Shown here: in pieces, positions 16,375 through 23,200 of the stretch
Layout: every line of letters starts with the position of its first letter
How positions within the stretch are numbered: the first letter of the stretch is position 1
IMG/VR virus record: IMGVR_UViG_3300005590_000025
Span: 1 to 38,632 of that record
DNA from: a virus
Length of the DNA: 38,632 nucleotides
Strand: one strand, 5' to 3'
Notes under the pieces: model-generated
The model's database searches: none
Seen by the model: the letters and a program-made list of their open reading frames with translations, nothing else
What the model was told of the DNA's origin: nothing
Position numbers and translations under genes: made by a program

Positions 16375-16583
16375 TACTTTTCTCCTGTCTCGCAAAGGCT
16401 TTCATACTCGGCTATCGCCCTGTCTTCAGCTTCACGGCGGGTTCTAAGATTGTCAGTCTCATATTCAGCATCAAGAAAACGAAATAATCCATACCACATA
16501 CCAGAGTCATTAGGATGATAGACAAGCTGGATTACACCTATTCCGTAGTGCTCCAATAGTTTCTGCCTTCTTTCTTCAGTCAT
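16374..16583 (-). CDS. Hypothetical early protein
   Basis: A 69-residue protein, MTEERRQKLLEHYGIGVIQL..., mixed helix and strand with many charged residues. Its start overlaps the end of the first gene of the block. No family recognised. Confidence 0.5.
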   Translation of the reverse strand: MTEERRQKLLEHYGIGVIQLVYHPNDSGMWYGLFRFLDAEYETDNLRTRREAEDRAIAEYESLCETGEK

Positions 16584-16728
16584 CGTTCTGCTCCAGCTCT
16601 CGAATCTGACGCTCTATTTCCTCTTTCTGCTGAAAGAATACATCGTCTATTTCTATTTGAGCTTTCAATAAAGCATTCAGCTGTGCATTCAGTAGCAGTT
16701 TTTGTGTCACAAATTCTAGTTTATCCAT
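16576..16728 (-). CDS. Small coiled-coil protein, first gene of leftward block
   Basis: A 50-residue protein, MDKLEFVTQKLLLNAQLNAL..., probably a continuous amphipathic helix. GGAGATAGAG gives a good ribosome-binding site. It is the first full-size gene after the ~200-base leader. Function unknown. Confidence 0.5.
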   Translation of the reverse strand: MDKLEFVTQKLLLNAQLNALLKAQIEIDDVFFQQKEEIERQIRELEQNDD

Positions 16729-16935
16729 CTCTATCTCCAAGTTGTTGGGTGGTGAGGGCAGAAATTACTCTGCAAGAACCTTGTACATATCCGCCTAATA
16801 CGGGTGGCCACCTTTCGGCTTTTTAGTTACTTAGTCCACCATCGCTCGTTCTTCGCGGCGACCCGACGCCTCACCATAATCACATCCCTGTGCAATTGTC
16901 CTATTCAACTATCACCTCCGTTTGTTGTTGACTTG
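16729..16935 (-). ncRNA. Long structured leader of the leftward early block
   Basis: About 200 bases separate the leftward promoter (16942-16970) from the first full-size gene (16728). This segment is visibly richer in G and C than its surroundings. On the - strand GGTGAGG (16875-16869) can pair with CCTCACC close to 16752, closing a large domain. Inside it are GGTGG/CCACC, CAAG-GTT-CTTG and GCAGA/TCTGC hairpins. I do not recognise a known riboswitch class. It may be a leader RNA that controls early gene expression; no terminator with a T-run is obvious within it. Confidence 0.4.
16827..16877 (-). CDS. Putative 16-residue leader peptide with tandem Trp codons
   Basis: Within the leader an ATG with AGGG upstream opens MVRRRVAAKNERWWTK and then stops. 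Two adjacent TGG codons near the end recall attenuation leader peptides such as TrpL (which contains GWW). The peptide is strongly basic. It could be coincidental in a structured RNA, since the frame is short. Confidence 0.35.
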   Translation of the reverse strand: MVRRRVAAKNERWWTK

Positions 16936-16970
16936 TCTATTATGATAGTGATATCATCACAAATAGTCAA
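16928..16970. promoter_or_regulatory. Face-to-face divergent early promoters with shared operator
   Basis: Rightward: TTGACT (16928-16933), 18-base spacer, TATCAT (16952-16957). Leftward, on the - strand: TTGACT (16970-16965), 17-base spacer, TATCAT (16947-16942). The two -10 elements form an inverted repeat, ATGATA-GTGA-TATCAT, in the centre. RNA polymerases bound in both directions would overlap, so the two early blocks are likely to be alternative or jointly repressed. Confidence 0.65.
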
Positions 16971-16988
16971 GAACAATTAGGAAAAATA

Positions 16989-17129
16989 ATGAAAAAAGAA
17001 CTGACTAAAGAGCAAAAGTACGCTAAGTCAATGAAAGATAAAGGGTATGTAAAGTTGTGCATCTGGATTGATCCTAATGACAAGGAATGGTTCAGTGGCT
17101 TAGGGGAGTTATCACGGAGAAAGAAATAA
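16989..17129 (+). CDS. Small basic protein, possible ribbon-helix-helix regulator
   Basis: A 46-residue product, MKKELTKEQKYAKSMKDKGY..., with GYVKLCIWIDPND followed by a helical segment. A short strand followed by helices, in a small basic protein placed first after a divergent promoter, resembles Arc/MetJ-type repressors (often xKxVxxWIPxxD). It may bind the operator between the two promoters. The RHH call is tentative. Confidence 0.45.
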   Translation: MKKELTKEQKYAKSMKDKGYVKLCIWIDPNDKEWFSGLGELSRRKK

Positions 17130-17224
17130 TGATTAGAGACTTGCTGCAGTTTTATTCACGCACCATCATTGCAATAACGATGTTCGTGTTTTTTATGGTA
17201 TTCGTTGTATGGAGGGGGAAATGA
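17129..17224 (+). CDS. Small membrane peptide
   Basis: A 31-residue ORF joined to the previous gene by TAATG. It is nearly all one membrane span (TIIAITMFVFFMVFVVW) and ends with an ATGA overlap to the next gene. Function unknown. Confidence 0.4.
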   Translation: MIRDLLQFYSRTIIAITMFVFFMVFVVWRGK

Positions 17225-17409
17225 GCTTACGTGAGGAAATAAAAGTAATCATTCATCAGTATAAATATACCTGCACTATTCCGAACGAAGACTTCGATGA
17301 AATCATCAACAAAGTCCTGGATGCTGCTGTTGAGGCAGTCAAAACATTAGATAGCTACGATGAGCCGATAATACTAGAGGCCATAAACCAGCTACGGGAG
17401 CAGAAATGA
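17221..17409 (+). CDS. Hypothetical early protein
   Basis: A 62-residue protein starting MSLREEIKVIIHQYKYTC. The ATG at 17221 has GGAGGGGG at ideal spacing; an in-frame ATG at 17209 has none. It is helical and acidic. It overlaps both neighbours by ATGA. Confidence 0.5.
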   Translation: MSLREEIKVIIHQYKYTCTIPNEDFDEIINKVLDAAVEAVKTLDSYDEPIILEAINQLREQK

Positions 17410-17582
17410 GCAGTTGTGCTACATGTAAATGGTTCAATCAACAAACAGAAGATCATGGTTATTGTGATTATCCTGTACCAGCATGGTTGATTCTTTCTGT
17501 TGGAGCGCCTGGTAGAGATGTGTCATTGATGCCAGCTAGATATGCACCTTGTGCTACTTATGAAGCGAGGGAGGAGAAATGA
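17406..17582 (+). CDS. Small zinc-type cysteine protein
   Basis: A 58-residue ORF, MSSCATCKWFNQQTEDHGYC..., with CATCKWF, GYCDYP and APCATYE. This four-Cys plan (CxxCxWF near the start, single Cys later) recurs in other small genes of this genome (24071 and 26053) and in many phages. It probably binds zinc; function unknown. Confidence 0.5.
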   Translation: MSSCATCKWFNQQTEDHGYCDYPVPAWLILSVGAPGRDVSLMPARYAPCATYEAREEK

Positions 17583-17779
17583 AAGATGATAAAGAGCTTA
17601 AAAAGCTAGACACACTAATTAAGGATTTCATTGAGTGTGCAATGTACAGACGGGTTGATCTTGGAAATCCGATTTACTTGGAAATATACCCGCAGCGAGC
17701 ACAATACCTTGCTGGATTACTTCAGGAACTAAGAACACTAAGATTAAAAAACCCCGACAGGGGCTTAGGGGATAGATAA
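17579..17779 (+). CDS. Hypothetical early protein
   Basis: A 66-residue helical protein, MKDDKELKKLDTLIKDFIEC..., with GGGAGGAG upstream. It overlaps the previous stop (ATGA), and the next gene starts at its stop (TAATG). No family recognised. Confidence 0.45.
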   Translation: MKDDKELKKLDTLIKDFIECAMYRRVDLGNPIYLEIYPQRAQYLAGLLQELRTLRLKNPDRGLGDR

Positions 17780-17994
17780 TGAGTGATAGTTATTGTAAAT
17801 ATGCGTTTGAGCATGAACCAGAGACAATCTGTGAGCATTGCGGCCTTGAGGTAGATAAATACGGGAATACAGAAGAAGACTTTGATAATTGCTGTTTCCC
17901 TGATTGTGGCTGTGATGGCGCGAGGAACTGTAGTGCTAAAAGTGAGCCGCATTCTGGTGCAGTAGCATTAAACAGAGAAAGGGGGCAATCATGA
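17779..17994 (+). CDS. Cysteine-rich hypothetical protein
   Basis: A 71-residue protein with CEHCGLEVD, NCCFPDCGCDGARNC and several acidic residues. The number and spacing of cysteines suggest one or two metal sites. It overlaps the next gene by ATGA. Confidence 0.5.
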   Translation: MSDSYCKYAFEHEPETICEHCGLEVDKYGNTEEDFDNCCFPDCGCDGARNCSAKSEPHSGAVALNRERGQS

Positions 17995-18326
17995 AAAAGC
18001 CCCAAATTAATGAGGCTTCGTCACTTGCAGATCGGGGAGAAATGCAATATATTTGTCAGTGTTCAGATGACTATCAATATTATCCTTTCTTTATATTCCA
18101 TAGTCAAGAGCCGGAAGTCTGTCCGAGAACAGATAGCTGCGGTTGTTCTGTAGAGAAAAGCAAATCTACAGGCTGGCAAGGAAAACCAGTTACCCCGACC
18201 GGAACCAACTCGACACTACAGCGAGCGTTCATAAACTACGGCGATAAACAGCACTGTACGGCATGGAGCCTTCTAGCGGGGTGTTTACTTCGTCCTAAAG
18301 AAAGTAAAAAAGAGGTTCTTCAATGA
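17991..18326 (+). CDS. Cysteine-containing hypothetical protein
   Basis: A 111-residue protein, MKKPQINEASSLADRGEMQY..., with scattered Cys (YICQCSDD, VCPRTDSCGC, AGCLL). It could be metal binding. No homologue recognised. It ends with ATGA coupling to the next gene. Confidence 0.45.
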   Translation: MKKPQINEASSLADRGEMQYICQCSDDYQYYPFFIFHSQEPEVCPRTDSCGCSVEKSKSTGWQGKPVTPTGTNSTLQRAFINYGDKQHCTAWSLLAGCLLRPKESKKEVLQ

Positions 18327-18610
18327 AAACAGCAATGCAAGTAAATAGAAAGCCTTCAAATGAAGAAATGGCAAGAATGCACAGAGAGTTCATTCAAGCA
18401 ATACAGCCAATAATCAAGGCAAAATGCGACTTAATGAATAAATGTCTTCCGAGGATTACTGTTTATCCTAGCGGTAAAGTTGAAAGAGAATATGATTTCA
18501 CTGAAGAACAAAAACGCTTATTAGAGGATGCTGATAAATACATCGAGCATCTTAAGCACGTGATATTTAAGGATTTCGTTGAATTAAACGAGGTTCTTCA
18601 AAATGGGTGA
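18323..18610 (+). CDS. Hypothetical early protein
   Basis: A 95-residue helical, basic protein. Its initiation region, GAGGTTCTTCA-ATG, is nearly identical to that of the next gene (GAGGTTCTTCAAA-ATG), indicating reuse of a translation start block. No domain recognised. Confidence 0.5.
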   Translation: MKTAMQVNRKPSNEEMARMHREFIQAIQPIIKAKCDLMNKCLPRITVYPSGKVEREYDFTEEQKRLLEDADKYIEHLKHVIFKDFVELNEVLQNG

Positions 18611-18854
18611 TATGGGTGAAGTCTTTAACGAATGGAACAAGGTTAAAAAGGAAAAGAAAAGGAGTAATAAGGAATATTCCACAGAATTGCTGAAAAACAA
18701 GGGTGTGAAGTATGAATCTAGGAACGCAGGTGTTCACCTGATTATCCACACTGAAGACGGTTTAATAGATTTCTGGCCGAGTACGGGAAAGTTTATTACT
18801 CGCAAGGGTGTATCAGGTCGCGGTGTAAAGAATTTACTTAAATTGTGTAATTAA
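18603..18854 (+). CDS. Hypothetical protein, small alpha/beta domain
   Basis: An 83-residue protein: a helical Lys-rich start, then KGVKYESRNAGVHLIIHTED and LIDFWPSTGKFITRKG. This looks like a small phage protein family seen elsewhere (the GxxLIxHxxxGxxDFWPSTGKW type) of unknown function. An alternative start lies at 18612. Confidence 0.55.
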   Translation: MGDMGEVFNEWNKVKKEKKRSNKEYSTELLKNKGVKYESRNAGVHLIIHTEDGLIDFWPSTGKFITRKGVSGRGVKNLLKLCN

Positions 18855-18870
18855 AGAGGGTTTAGCAATG
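18845..18870 (+). repeat. Repeated translation-start module (three copies)
   Basis: A 26-base block (GTGTAATTAAAGAGGG followed by TTTAGCAATG) ends with the start codon of the gene at 18868. It recurs exactly at 19371-19396 before the gene at 19394. A 22-base version is at 19082-19103 before the gene at 19101. Three consecutive genes thus share one ready-made ribosome-binding leader. Confidence 0.9.
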
Positions 18871-19098
18871 GAAATATCAGTAAGAAGAAATACCTGTAGT
18901 GATGAAATTGGTGAAGTCACTATAAATATAGGAACATCAAAAATAACTGGCGATTATGACCGTGAAGACTTTGCTCACGAATTAGTAAATGCTTATAGAG
19001 ATTTGTATATGAATGATGACAAATGGATTGAGCACTTATGTTTGTATCTAACTGAACAAGAGGCTACTGATATTTTAGATAAATTAAAGAGGGTTTAG
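18868..19098 (+). CDS. Hypothetical early protein
   Basis: A 76-residue protein starting MEISVRRNTCSDEIGEVTIN, with a beta-rich first half and an acidic helical second half. It uses the first copy of the repeated start module (AAAGAGGGTTTAGCA). No family recognised. Confidence 0.5.
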   Translation: MEISVRRNTCSDEIGEVTINIGTSKITGDYDREDFAHELVNAYRDLYMNDDKWIEHLCLYLTEQEATDILDKLKRV

Positions 19099-19100
19099 CA

Positions 19101-19355
19101 ATGAATAAAGCAACAGTAAGTATATATGATAAAGGTAAGTTGGTTCATGGGACTGATTATGAGGTTGATGAGTTTTTGATTGAAACCGATCTAAAAGAGA
19201 TGGTATTAGACTCATTAAGCAGGTGTGATAAATCATGGACAAAAGCAGGTATTGAAGATGATAGAGGTATTTTGATGGCTATCTTTGATAGCAAAATGAA
19301 TCTAATGCCAAGAATAAACCCAAATGAGAAGTACTGGGAGATGTTGTTGGAATGA
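19101..19355 (+). CDS. Hypothetical early protein
   Basis: An 84-residue acidic protein, MNKATVSIYDKGKLVHGTDY..., using the second copy of the start module. No family recognised. Its stop overlaps a short in-frame ATG (19352) that is not the start of the next gene. Confidence 0.5.
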   Translation: MNKATVSIYDKGKLVHGTDYEVDEFLIETDLKEMVLDSLSRCDKSWTKAGIEDDRGILMAIFDSKMNLMPRINPNEKYWEMLLE

Positions 19356-19393
19356 GTCTTAAAGGCTTTCGTGTAATTAAAGAGGGTTTAGCA

Positions 19394-19588
19394 ATGAAAA
19401 AAAATCTAATTTATATCGGAATGGTGATACTTGGAGTTATCATCCTTTTTTCAGTTATATACGGACTAAGGCTGTTTTCAAATGCCACTACACCGTTGAT
19501 AGTGCAGCAAGCTGAAGAGAATGTCAGGTGTGCGACACTGATTACGGGTGACGGTGCAGCTATTGACTGCTGGAAAGTTAATCCTTGA
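19394..19588 (+). CDS. Small membrane-anchored protein
   Basis: A 64-residue protein with an N-terminal membrane anchor (LIYIGMVILGVIILFSVIYG) and a short exported part with two Cys (VRCATLI, IDCWKV). The start at 19394 is fixed by the third copy of the repeated leader; an upstream in-frame ATG at 19352 would translate the leader itself. Confidence 0.55.
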   Translation: MKKNLIYIGMVILGVIILFSVIYGLRLFSNATTPLIVQQAEENVRCATLITGDGAAIDCWKVNP

Positions 19589-19612
19589 AGAACCGCTTTT
19601 AGAACGGAGGGA

Positions 19613-19810
19613 ATGATGGATAAAGTACAAGAAATTATTATAGAAGAGATGTTTAGCGAAGAGCTGATAAAGCCAGATTATTCAAAAAAACTTGCCACTC
19701 GAATTCGTAGGCAGATAGGCCATGAGTTGTTGGAAGATCATTCACCTGATGATGATTGGAAAACTAGCAGAGTATGGCTGTTTAATCGTATCCGTGAAAT
19801 CTGTAAATAG
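19613..19810 (+). CDS. Paralogous small protein 1 (MMDK family)
   Basis: A 65-residue protein, MMDKVQEIIIEEMFSEELIK..., with IRRQIGHELLEDH. It shares the plan M-M-D-K-[IV]-x-E-I-I...A..I-R-[QR]-x-I/L-G-[RH]-E with the genes at 20034 and 20227. Each is preceded by a GGAGGGAATG-like or GGGGGAATG start. These are probably tandem duplicates within the operon. Function unknown. Confidence 0.5.
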   Translation: MMDKVQEIIIEEMFSEELIKPDYSKKLATRIRRQIGHELLEDHSPDDDWKTSRVWLFNRIREICK

Positions 19811-19875
19811 GATAAATGAAATTATGGGCGAGTCTCCAGCCTTCTTAATGGGGATATTATTTGAGGTAAAACCAG

Positions 19876-20037
19876 ATGAATGAAGCAATAGATAAAGCAA
19901 TAAAAGAGTTAGCAAACAGAATCACTAATGATGTAAAAGGTTCTGACGCGATGCAACTAACACAAGCTGCGCTGAATCTCGCTCATGTAAAGCAAGTATT
20001 AAAGCAAGCTGGTCCTGAACAGTTAATGGGGGAATGA
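19876..20037 (+). CDS. Small helical hypothetical protein
   Basis: A 53-residue helical protein, MNEAIDKAIKELANRITNDV..., placed between two MMDK-family genes and overlapping the second by ATGA. The sequence is Ala/Gln-rich. There is no strong Shine-Dalgarno. Confidence 0.45.
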   Translation: MNEAIDKAIKELANRITNDVKGSDAMQLTQAALNLAHVKQVLKQAGPEQLMGE

Positions 20038-20237
20038 TGGATAAGATAGAAGAGATAATTAAGAATCACTCATCATACATGATTAATGGTGCAGAAAAGT
20101 CAGCCGCCAAACAAATCAGACAAGCAATAGGCCGTGAGTTTATCGGAACATTTCAAGTGTGGACAAATAATCCAGGTGCTCAAAGCCTGATGGAGTTGAT
20201 TAATAACTTCTTTCAGCTGGATGAGAATGATGGATAA
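20034..20237 (+). CDS. Paralogous small protein 2 (MMDK family)
   Basis: A 67-residue protein, MMDKIEEIIKNHSSYMINGA..., with KQIRQAIGREFIGTF. The IRQxIGRE core is shared with its neighbours; the C-terminus is different and acidic. The end overlaps the start of the third copy. Confidence 0.5.
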   Translation: MMDKIEEIIKNHSSYMINGAEKSAAKQIRQAIGREFIGTFQVWTNNPGAQSLMELINNFFQLDENDG

Positions 20238-20454
20238 GATAAGCGAGATAATTTATGAATTTGATGGAATGTATGGTTCTGACGAGTTAAAGGCAGCAGC
20301 AAAGGAAATCCGCCAACAGTTAGGCCGTGAGTTTAAACAAGCACTACCAAAGCCTGAAGGTTGGATAGTTACAAAGAAAGGAAGAAAAGAAGACTATTAC
20401 ACAGTCAGTGATATTGAACATGCACTAAAAGCCAGCAAGCTGGAGGAAGAATGA
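20227..20454 (+). CDS. Paralogous small protein 3 (MMDK family)
   Basis: A 75-residue protein from the ATG at 20227, matching its paralogues in starting MMDKI-x-EII. It contains KEIRQQLGREFKQAL, then a distinct C-terminal part (GWIVTKKGRKEDYYTVSDIE). An upstream in-frame ATG at 20221 exists. Function unknown. Confidence 0.5.
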   Translation: MMDKISEIIYEFDGMYGSDELKAAAKEIRQQLGREFKQALPKPEGWIVTKKGRKEDYYTVSDIEHALKASKLEEE

Positions 20455-20648
20455 CTAAACCTTACGAAAAAATAATGCCGGTAAAATATTTTGAAGTTGA
20501 CAGATATGGTGATAAATATTTATTTACTGATATGTTTTTATCGAGAATAAACGAGAAGGTGTTTTTTAATGGAATCAGCTATATAGTGATGAGAATTGCG
20601 CATGATTTTGATGTAGGAAACCATCAGGTTTATATGGAAAAGCTATGA
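20451..20648 (+). CDS. Hypothetical early protein
   Basis: A 65-residue protein, MTKPYEKIMPVKYFEVDRYG..., beta-rich with many aromatic residues. It overlaps both neighbours by ATGA. No family recognised. Confidence 0.5.
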   Translation: MTKPYEKIMPVKYFEVDRYGDKYLFTDMFLSRINEKVFFNGISYIVMRIAHDFDVGNHQVYMEKL

Positions 20649-21217
20649 CTAAAGAAGAAACAATACAGGTTATCGAGTGGTTTGAGGCATTCTGGAGTAC
20701 CTATCCTGGAGATTTAACCAGAAATAAACACGGAAAGCGGGATAACAAGGGCGGCAAGACATATGCTCAAGAGTGTATGTTAAAGGTTCCTAATATAGAA
20801 AAGCCTGAAGAACAGAAGAAAATCATCGGAAATCTCAAGGCACAGATCAGGTATGACAGACAAGATCCAGATGCAACCCGATGGCCTATGGTATCCAGTT
20901 ACATAAACAAGCGCAGAATGTACGATGAAATCGAGTCCACAGCAGAATTAAAGTTATCTTTGGATAAGAAATACTGTCATTGTGGTGAAGAAACCATCGG
21001 AGAGAAGTTCAAAACATGCGCAAAACACACAGAAAGTCATGCTCAAAGGCTAGAAATGATGAACATTTTGAAGCAAATAGGTGTCGCAATTCCAGGTCAA
21101 TCCCTTCAGGAGCTTTCACAGAAATGTCGGGAATACTTACGACAAAGCGGGGGATCAAAGAAGCTATTTCAGGGGATGATTTCCTCAGAGCCGCAGCAAG
21201 AGCCTGGCAACCAGTAG
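20645..21217 (+). CDS. Replication-associated protein, helicase-loader/O-like candidate
   Basis: A 190-residue protein. The N-terminal part (EWFEAFWSTYPGDLTRNKHG, then KTYAQECMLKVP, and WPMVSSYINKRRMYDEIE) has the order of the C-terminal region of phage replication O-type and DnaT-like proteins: a WxxYPxRxxK-type start, ending in a P-x-x-SxxYINxRRWxDE box. A Cys pair, YCHCGE, and a later Cys could bind zinc. No polymerase or helicase is seen, so this may recruit host replication enzymes. The assignment is moderate. Confidence 0.5.
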   Translation: MTKEETIQVIEWFEAFWSTYPGDLTRNKHGKRDNKGGKTYAQECMLKVPNIEKPEEQKKIIGNLKAQIRYDRQDPDATRWPMVSSYINKRRMYDEIESTAELKLSLDKKYCHCGEETIGEKFKTCAKHTESHAQRLEMMNILKQIGVAIPGQSLQELSQKCREYLRQSGGSKKLFQGMISSEPQQEPGNQ

Positions 21218-21239
21218 CAATACAGAGAGGTAAATTATT

Positions 21240-21497
21240 ATGGAAAAAGAAAGACAATATACAAATGAAGAATTACAGCAACGATTAATTGAAGCAAACA
21301 CGATTATTAATAACTTAATCGTAGCAAACCAAGCTGCATGGATTGAATGGTGGCATGGAAAAGGCGCTGAACAAGCTATGGTATGGATTCATAATGGATT
21401 AGCGGGGCCGGGTCATATACCGAGCGATAGCGATACAGATGCTCAGAAGTTTTTTGATGCCAATGTACTTGAATATGGCAAAACAACAGGTCAATAG
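21240..21497 (+). CDS. Hypothetical early protein
   Basis: An 85-residue protein, MEKERQYTNEELQQRLIEAN..., with a helical start and a Trp-rich centre (AAWIEWWHGKGAEQAMVWI). AGAGAGG upstream gives a good start. The sequence looks like small phage Ea-type proteins, but no function can be given. Confidence 0.5.
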   Translation: MEKERQYTNEELQQRLIEANTIINNLIVANQAAWIEWWHGKGAEQAMVWIHNGLAGPGHIPSDSDTDAQKFFDANVLEYGKTTGQ

Positions 21498-21519
21498 CAA
21501 TACAACACGGAGATAGAGT

Positions 21520-22179
21520 ATGGCGCAAATAGAACTCATTCACGGTGATTGCATGGACTATATGAAAGACTGTCCTGATAATTCCTTTGATCTGGCTATT
21601 GTAGACCCGCCTTATGGGATTAAAGAAGATGCCTCACACAACAATTTAGGCGATAGGCCAACAGCAAAATGGATGAATCCTAACAGTCAGAAATATAAGA
21701 TGTTTGATGACTCAAAACGCCCAGATAATGAATATTTCACTGAATTATTTAGGGTAGCAAAACACCAAATAATCTGGGGCGGAAATAACTTTACAAATGA
21801 ACTGCCACCCTCAACAGGCTGGATTGTATGGGATAAAAAAGCCGATATAAAAGAGGCTCTATCAATGTGTGAACTGGCATATTCAAGTTTTAAAAAGAAA
21901 TGCAATAAATTTGAGTATTTATGGGCGGGATTCAAGAAAGCGGAGCAGATAAAGCGCATACACCCCACACAAAAGCCTGTAAAGCTCTATGACTGGTTAT
22001 TAAGAAACTACGCAGAACCCGGCCAGAGAATACTCGACACCCATCTAGGCTCCGGCTCATCGGCCATAGCAGCACACTATTTCGGTGTTGATTTTGTCGG
22101 AATAGAGATTGACGAGGATTACTACAAAGCCGCCACAAAGCGATTCAACAACGAAACAGCACAGGAGGCACTATTTTGA
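21520..22179 (+). CDS. Site-specific DNA methyltransferase (beta-type N6A/N4C)
   Basis: A 219-residue enzyme. Motif IV DPPYGI is at 29-34, the target-region element IIWGGNNF at 84-91, HPTQKP (motif X) at 148-153, motif I as ILDTHLGSGSSA at 171-182, and GIEID at 194-198. The order IV then X and I marks a beta-class amino-methyltransferase. There is no adjacent restriction gene, so it is an orphan, probably protecting phage DNA or timing packaging/replication. Whether it methylates A or C cannot be read from the sequence. A GGAGATAGAG start block precedes it. Confidence 0.88.
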   Translation: MAQIELIHGDCMDYMKDCPDNSFDLAIVDPPYGIKEDASHNNLGDRPTAKWMNPNSQKYKMFDDSKRPDNEYFTELFRVAKHQIIWGGNNFTNELPPSTGWIVWDKKADIKEALSMCELAYSSFKKKCNKFEYLWAGFKKAEQIKRIHPTQKPVKLYDWLLRNYAEPGQRILDTHLGSGSSAIAAHYFGVDFVGIEIDEDYYKAATKRFNNETAQEALF

Positions 22180-22280
22180 GAGTAGTAACAAGAAAAAAGA
22201 AGAACTATTGGAAGTATCAGAATCTCAGGAACTTTAGAAACTGGTTTTTATATGAACAATTCAGGAGGAAATCATGGTAG
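22176..22280 (+). CDS. Small basic peptide, TTG start
   Basis: A 34-residue product from a TTG that overlaps the methyltransferase stop; AGGAGG lies seven bases upstream. It is very basic and aromatic (RVVTRKKKNYWKYQNLRNFR). It may bind nucleic acid. It overlaps the next ATG. Confidence 0.4.
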   Translation: MRVVTRKKKNYWKYQNLRNFRNWFLYEQFRRKSW

Positions 22281-22459
22281 ACCACAGTGAATTTGCTTGG
22301 AAAGTAACTAAAAACCGTATGGTACTGAGCGATCCAAGGAAACGATACGCAGAAGCCTCAGATGAGCAGAAAGAGAAGGGTAAAACACGGCGTAAGCTAG
22401 AAGATCTGAACGATGAGAAGGCGCTGCAGGACTATGTAAGCGAGATTTGGGATGAATGA
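22274..22459 (+). CDS. Hypothetical early protein
   Basis: A 61-residue charged helical protein, MVDHSEFAWKVTKNRMVLSD..., with CAGGAGG upstream. It is rich in Lys, Arg, Glu and Asp. No family recognised. Confidence 0.5.
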   Translation: MVDHSEFAWKVTKNRMVLSDPRKRYAEASDEQKEKGKTRRKLEDLNDEKALQDYVSEIWDE

Positions 22460-22661
22460 ACAAGAACAAACAAGCCTGATGATAGAAAAGTCAGACAGTG
22501 ATCTTATTAAATACGCTGATAATCATATATCAGTAGATTCTAAAGTTCTGATTTATGAGTTAGTTAAAAGATGGCGTCAAGAAAAGAGCAAAACGTATCA
22601 TTTAGAGGGAAAGTTAGCCTTGATAGATGAGCTGAGTAAAAAGAAGGTGGTTAGATTGTGA
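22452..22661 (+). CDS. Hypothetical early protein
   Basis: A 69-residue helical protein, MNEQEQTSLMIEKSDSDLIK.... It overlaps its neighbours on both sides. No domain recognised. Confidence 0.45.
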   Translation: MNEQEQTSLMIEKSDSDLIKYADNHISVDSKVLIYELVKRWRQEKSKTYHLEGKLALIDELSKKKVVRL

Positions 22662-22897
22662 ATATAATTATGAAGCCTGGAAATGGTTGGCAGCACTTAG
22701 CAGGACCAGTGTGGGAGCATACAAGCGGAGCGAGGATACATATAGCCGGACTAATACGGTTGCCAGACAAAACATTCAAGAGCCTGAATAACTGGAAAGA
22801 GAGTGAATTAGGTAGGAAGCTAGTTAAAATTAATGGGTGCAATAGAAAGCGTGGCCTTATGGCATGGGCTATTAATCTTATGAAACAGGGTGGTTAG
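22658..22897 (+). CDS. Hypothetical early protein, GTG start
   Basis: A 79-residue basic protein from a GTG overlapping the previous stop. The sequence (GWQHLAGPVWEHTSGARIHI) has a compact alpha/beta look. GGTGGTTAGATTGTG, found before this start, is repeated before the next GTG gene. Confidence 0.5.
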   Translation: MNIIMKPGNGWQHLAGPVWEHTSGARIHIAGLIRLPDKTFKSLNNWKESELGRKLVKINGCNRKRGLMAWAINLMKQGG

Positions 22898-22900
22898 ATT

Positions 22901-23200
22901 GTGAAGCAGGATAAATATACACGTTCAGCGAAGGGTCAGCCCTGTACAGTACGGATACCAGGCGTATGCAGGCCAGCGCCAGAGAACGAGACTACCGTAC
23001 TAGCCCATCTGAATGGTTATGGTATGGGCGGCAAGCATTTAAGCATTCACGGGGCTTATGCGTGCAACTGCTGTCATGATGTTGTGGATGGTAGGGTTAA
23101 ATATGATGGTTTAGGATCGGCACTACTAAAGCTGTATCATTTGGAGGGCGTTATCAGAACTCAACAGATAATGGTTAAGGAGGGTGTATTAGAGCTGTGA
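22901..23200 (+). CDS. DUF1364-like HNH-type zinc protein
   Basis: A 99-residue protein with C15, C23 (CTVRIPGVC), TTVLAHLNGYGMGGKH at 31-46 and GAYACNCCHDVVDGR at 51-65. This is the pattern of DUF1364 phage proteins (CxVxxPxVCxxxPETTVLAH...GCxxCHDxxDGR), an HNH-related group placed near recombination or nuclease genes. Here the following gene is a VRR-NUC-type nuclease. GTG start. Confidence 0.75.
   Translation: MKQDKYTRSAKGQPCTVRIPGVCRPAPENETTVLAHLNGYGMGGKHLSIHGAYACNCCHDVVDGRVKYDGLGSALLKLYHLEGVIRTQQIMVKEGVLEL

Noticed and set aside
19352-19393. ATG at 19352 as start of the membrane protein
   Set aside because: It would translate the repeated leader; the start at 19394 matches the start position in the two sister copies.
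21016-21288. 90-residue ORF overlapping the replication-type gene and the next gene
   Set aside because: Out of frame with both, basic and low in structure. The genes at 20645 and 21240 explain the DNA better.
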